Assembly: GCF_003952385.1 (NCBI RefSeq)
Contig: NZ_CP034444.1
Location: forward strand, 2,790,001 to 2,854,000
Reading direction: 5' to 3'
Length of the DNA stretch: 64,000 nt
Origin: Mesorhizobium sp. M1D.F.Ca.ET.043.01.1.1
Lineage (GTDB): Bacteria > Pseudomonadota > Alphaproteobacteria > Rhizobiales > Rhizobiaceae
The notes beneath the pieces are model-generated. The model was not told the DNA's origin. It worked only from the letters and a program-made list of their open reading frames with translations, and ran no database searches. Shown one piece after another: positions 62,943 to 64,000 of the stretch. Every line of letters starts with the position of its first letter. Position 1 is the first letter of the stretch. The position numbers and the translations under genes were made by a program.

Positions 62943-64000
62943 ATGGCCTCACGCTACCGCGAAGTCTATGAGGGCTGGAAACGCGACCCTGCGGGGTTCT
63001 GGGCCGAGGCGGCCAAGGCGATCGACTGGTATTCGCCGGCCGAAAGCGTCTTCGACCCGGCGGCCGGCGTCTACGGCCGCTGGTTCGTCGGCGCCTCTTG
63101 CAACACCTGCTACAACGCCCTCGACCGCCATGTCGCCGGCGGCCGCGCCGACCAGCTGGCGCTGATCCATGACAGCGCGATTACCGGCACGATCCGGAAA
63201 TTCACCTATGCCGAACTGAAGCGCGAGGTCGTCGCGCTGGCCTCGGTGCTGAGGCATCGCGGCATCGGCAGGGGCGACCGCGTCATCATCTATATGCCGA
63301 TGGTGGCGGAGGCGGCTATCGCCATGCTCGCCTGTTCCCGCATCGGCGCCGTTCATTCGGTGGTCTTTGGCGGCTTCGCCTCGCATGAGCTCGCCACCCG
63401 CATCGACGACGCCAAGCCGAAGCTGATCGTCACCGCCTCCTGCGGCCTGGAGCCCGGCCGCGTCGTCGCCTACAAGCCGCTGCTCGACAAGGCGGTCGAG
63501 ATGTCGAAGCACAAGCCCGACGCCTGCCTGATCCTGCAGCGCGAGCAGCTGCGCTGCGAGATGAAGGACAATTACGACTTCGACTATGCCGACGCGGTTG
63601 CCCGCGAGCGGGCGGCGGGAGCCAATGTCGACTGCGTGCCGGTCTTGGCCACCGACCCGCTCTACATCATCTACACCTCCGGTACTACCGGGCAGCCGAA
63701 GGGCATCGTGCGCGACAATGGCGGCCACATGGTCGCGCTGAAATGGACGATGGACAACGAGTTCGGCGTCAAGCCGGGCGAGGTGTTCTGGGCGGCCTCC
63801 GACGTCGGCTGGGTGGTCGGCCATTCCTACATCGTCTACGGGCCGCTGCTGCATGGCGCGACCAGCGTGCTTTTCGAGGGCAAGCCGGTCGGCACGCCGG
63901 ACGCCGGCACCTACTGGCGGGTGATCTCGGAGCACGGCGTGGTCGCGCTGTTCACCGCGCCGACCGCCTTCCGCGCCATCAAGGGTCAGGATCCGCGCGG
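62943..64000 (+). CDS. prpE: Propionyl-CoA synthetase PrpE (partial, runs off window)
   Basis: The first 352 codons of an AMP-forming acyl-CoA synthetase. The N-terminus (SRYREVYEGWKRDPAGFWAE) and the linker WYSPAESVFDPAAGVYGRWF fit PrpE better than acetyl-CoA synthetase. The AMP-binding signature IIYTSGTTGQPKGIVRDNGG and FWAASDVGWVVGHSYIVYGPLLHGA are visible. It activates propionate (and some acetate) to acyl-CoA. A GGAGGAAAG site precedes ATG at 62943. The 3' part, with the catalytic Lys, is beyond the window. Confidence 0.9.
   Translation, partial: MASRYREVYEGWKRDPAGFWAEAAKAIDWYSPAESVFDPAAGVYGRWFVGASCNTCYNALDRHVAGGRADQLALIHDSAITGTIRKFTYAELKREVVALASVLRHRGIGRGDRVIIYMPMVAEAAIAMLACSRIGAVHSVVFGGFASHELATRIDDAKPKLIVTASCGLEPGRVVAYKPLLDKAVEMSKHKPDACLILQREQLRCEMKDNYDFDYADAVARERAAGANVDCVPVLATDPLYIIYTSGTTGQPKGIVRDNGGHMVALKWTMDNEFGVKPGEVFWAASDVGWVVGHSYIVYGPLLHGATSVLFEGKPVGTPDAGTYWRVISEHGVVALFTAPTAFRAIKGQDPR

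Overview
The window looks like the chromosome of a rhizobial alphaproteobacterium, most probably Mesorhizobium or a close Phyllobacteriaceae relative. This rests on the high-GC codon use, an Omp2b-type porin, the maeB/mutS/glnD/murJ/trpS/usp/nfu gene set, the ActS/ActR redox pair, an Irr-type iron box, and short dispersed repeats with the sequence style of Mesorhizobium intergenic elements. No rRNA, tRNA, insertion sequence, prophage or CRISPR array was recognised.

Layout. 0-7.2 kb: a secreted protein of unknown function, a PEP-mutase/isocitrate-lyase-like enzyme, two membrane proteins, a PfkB sugar/adenosine kinase, a MbcA/Xre-like protein preceded by a Cys-rich mini-ORF, and a porin. 7.2-33.2 kb: a housekeeping backbone (maeB, mutS, glnD, murJ, trpS, usp, nfu) broken by three cassettes. 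The first is TetR-lipoprotein, TetR-DUF1348, MBL hydrolase, aldo/keto reductase, copper genes and a GT25. The second is an RmlC-like epimerase with a GT2. The third is a frameshifted glycogen-debranching-type enzyme. 33.3-37.4 kb: an L,D-transpeptidase, the copper regulator hmrR/cueR, a cluster of tiny orphan genes and mmcB. 37.6-47.2 kb: an SDR and an ECF sigma factor, nhaA, actR-actS, a large inverted repeat, hrpB, an EamA transporter and a PIG-L deacetylase.

47.5-59.4 kb is a single-direction run of thirteen genes. It encodes a sugar/polyol-type ABC importer (binding protein, two permeases, a small membrane protein, two ATPases), a fused DhaK-DhaL kinase, and a complete PEP-dependent dihydroxyacetone phosphotransferase: DhaL, DhaM, free-standing HPr, a sugar-type EI and a separate DhaK. 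A small HTH-like protein sits among them. The inference is that a C3/C4 keto-sugar or precursor enters unmodified through the ABC system and is phosphorylated inside by a self-contained phosphorelay.

59.4-62.5 kb holds a compact RiPP-like locus: a nucleotidyltransferase, an HprK-like kinase, a B2-type transglutaminase-like protease, a PqqD-like B1 protein and a 31-residue precursor peptide with a lasso-type YxxPxL leader. No lasso cyclase is present, and the C-terminal half of the peptide has no Asp or Glu to close a macrolactam. It therefore looks like a lasso-derived maturation system making a different product, and it is the strongest candidate here for an undescribed system. The window ends inside a propionyl-CoA synthetase gene (prpE).
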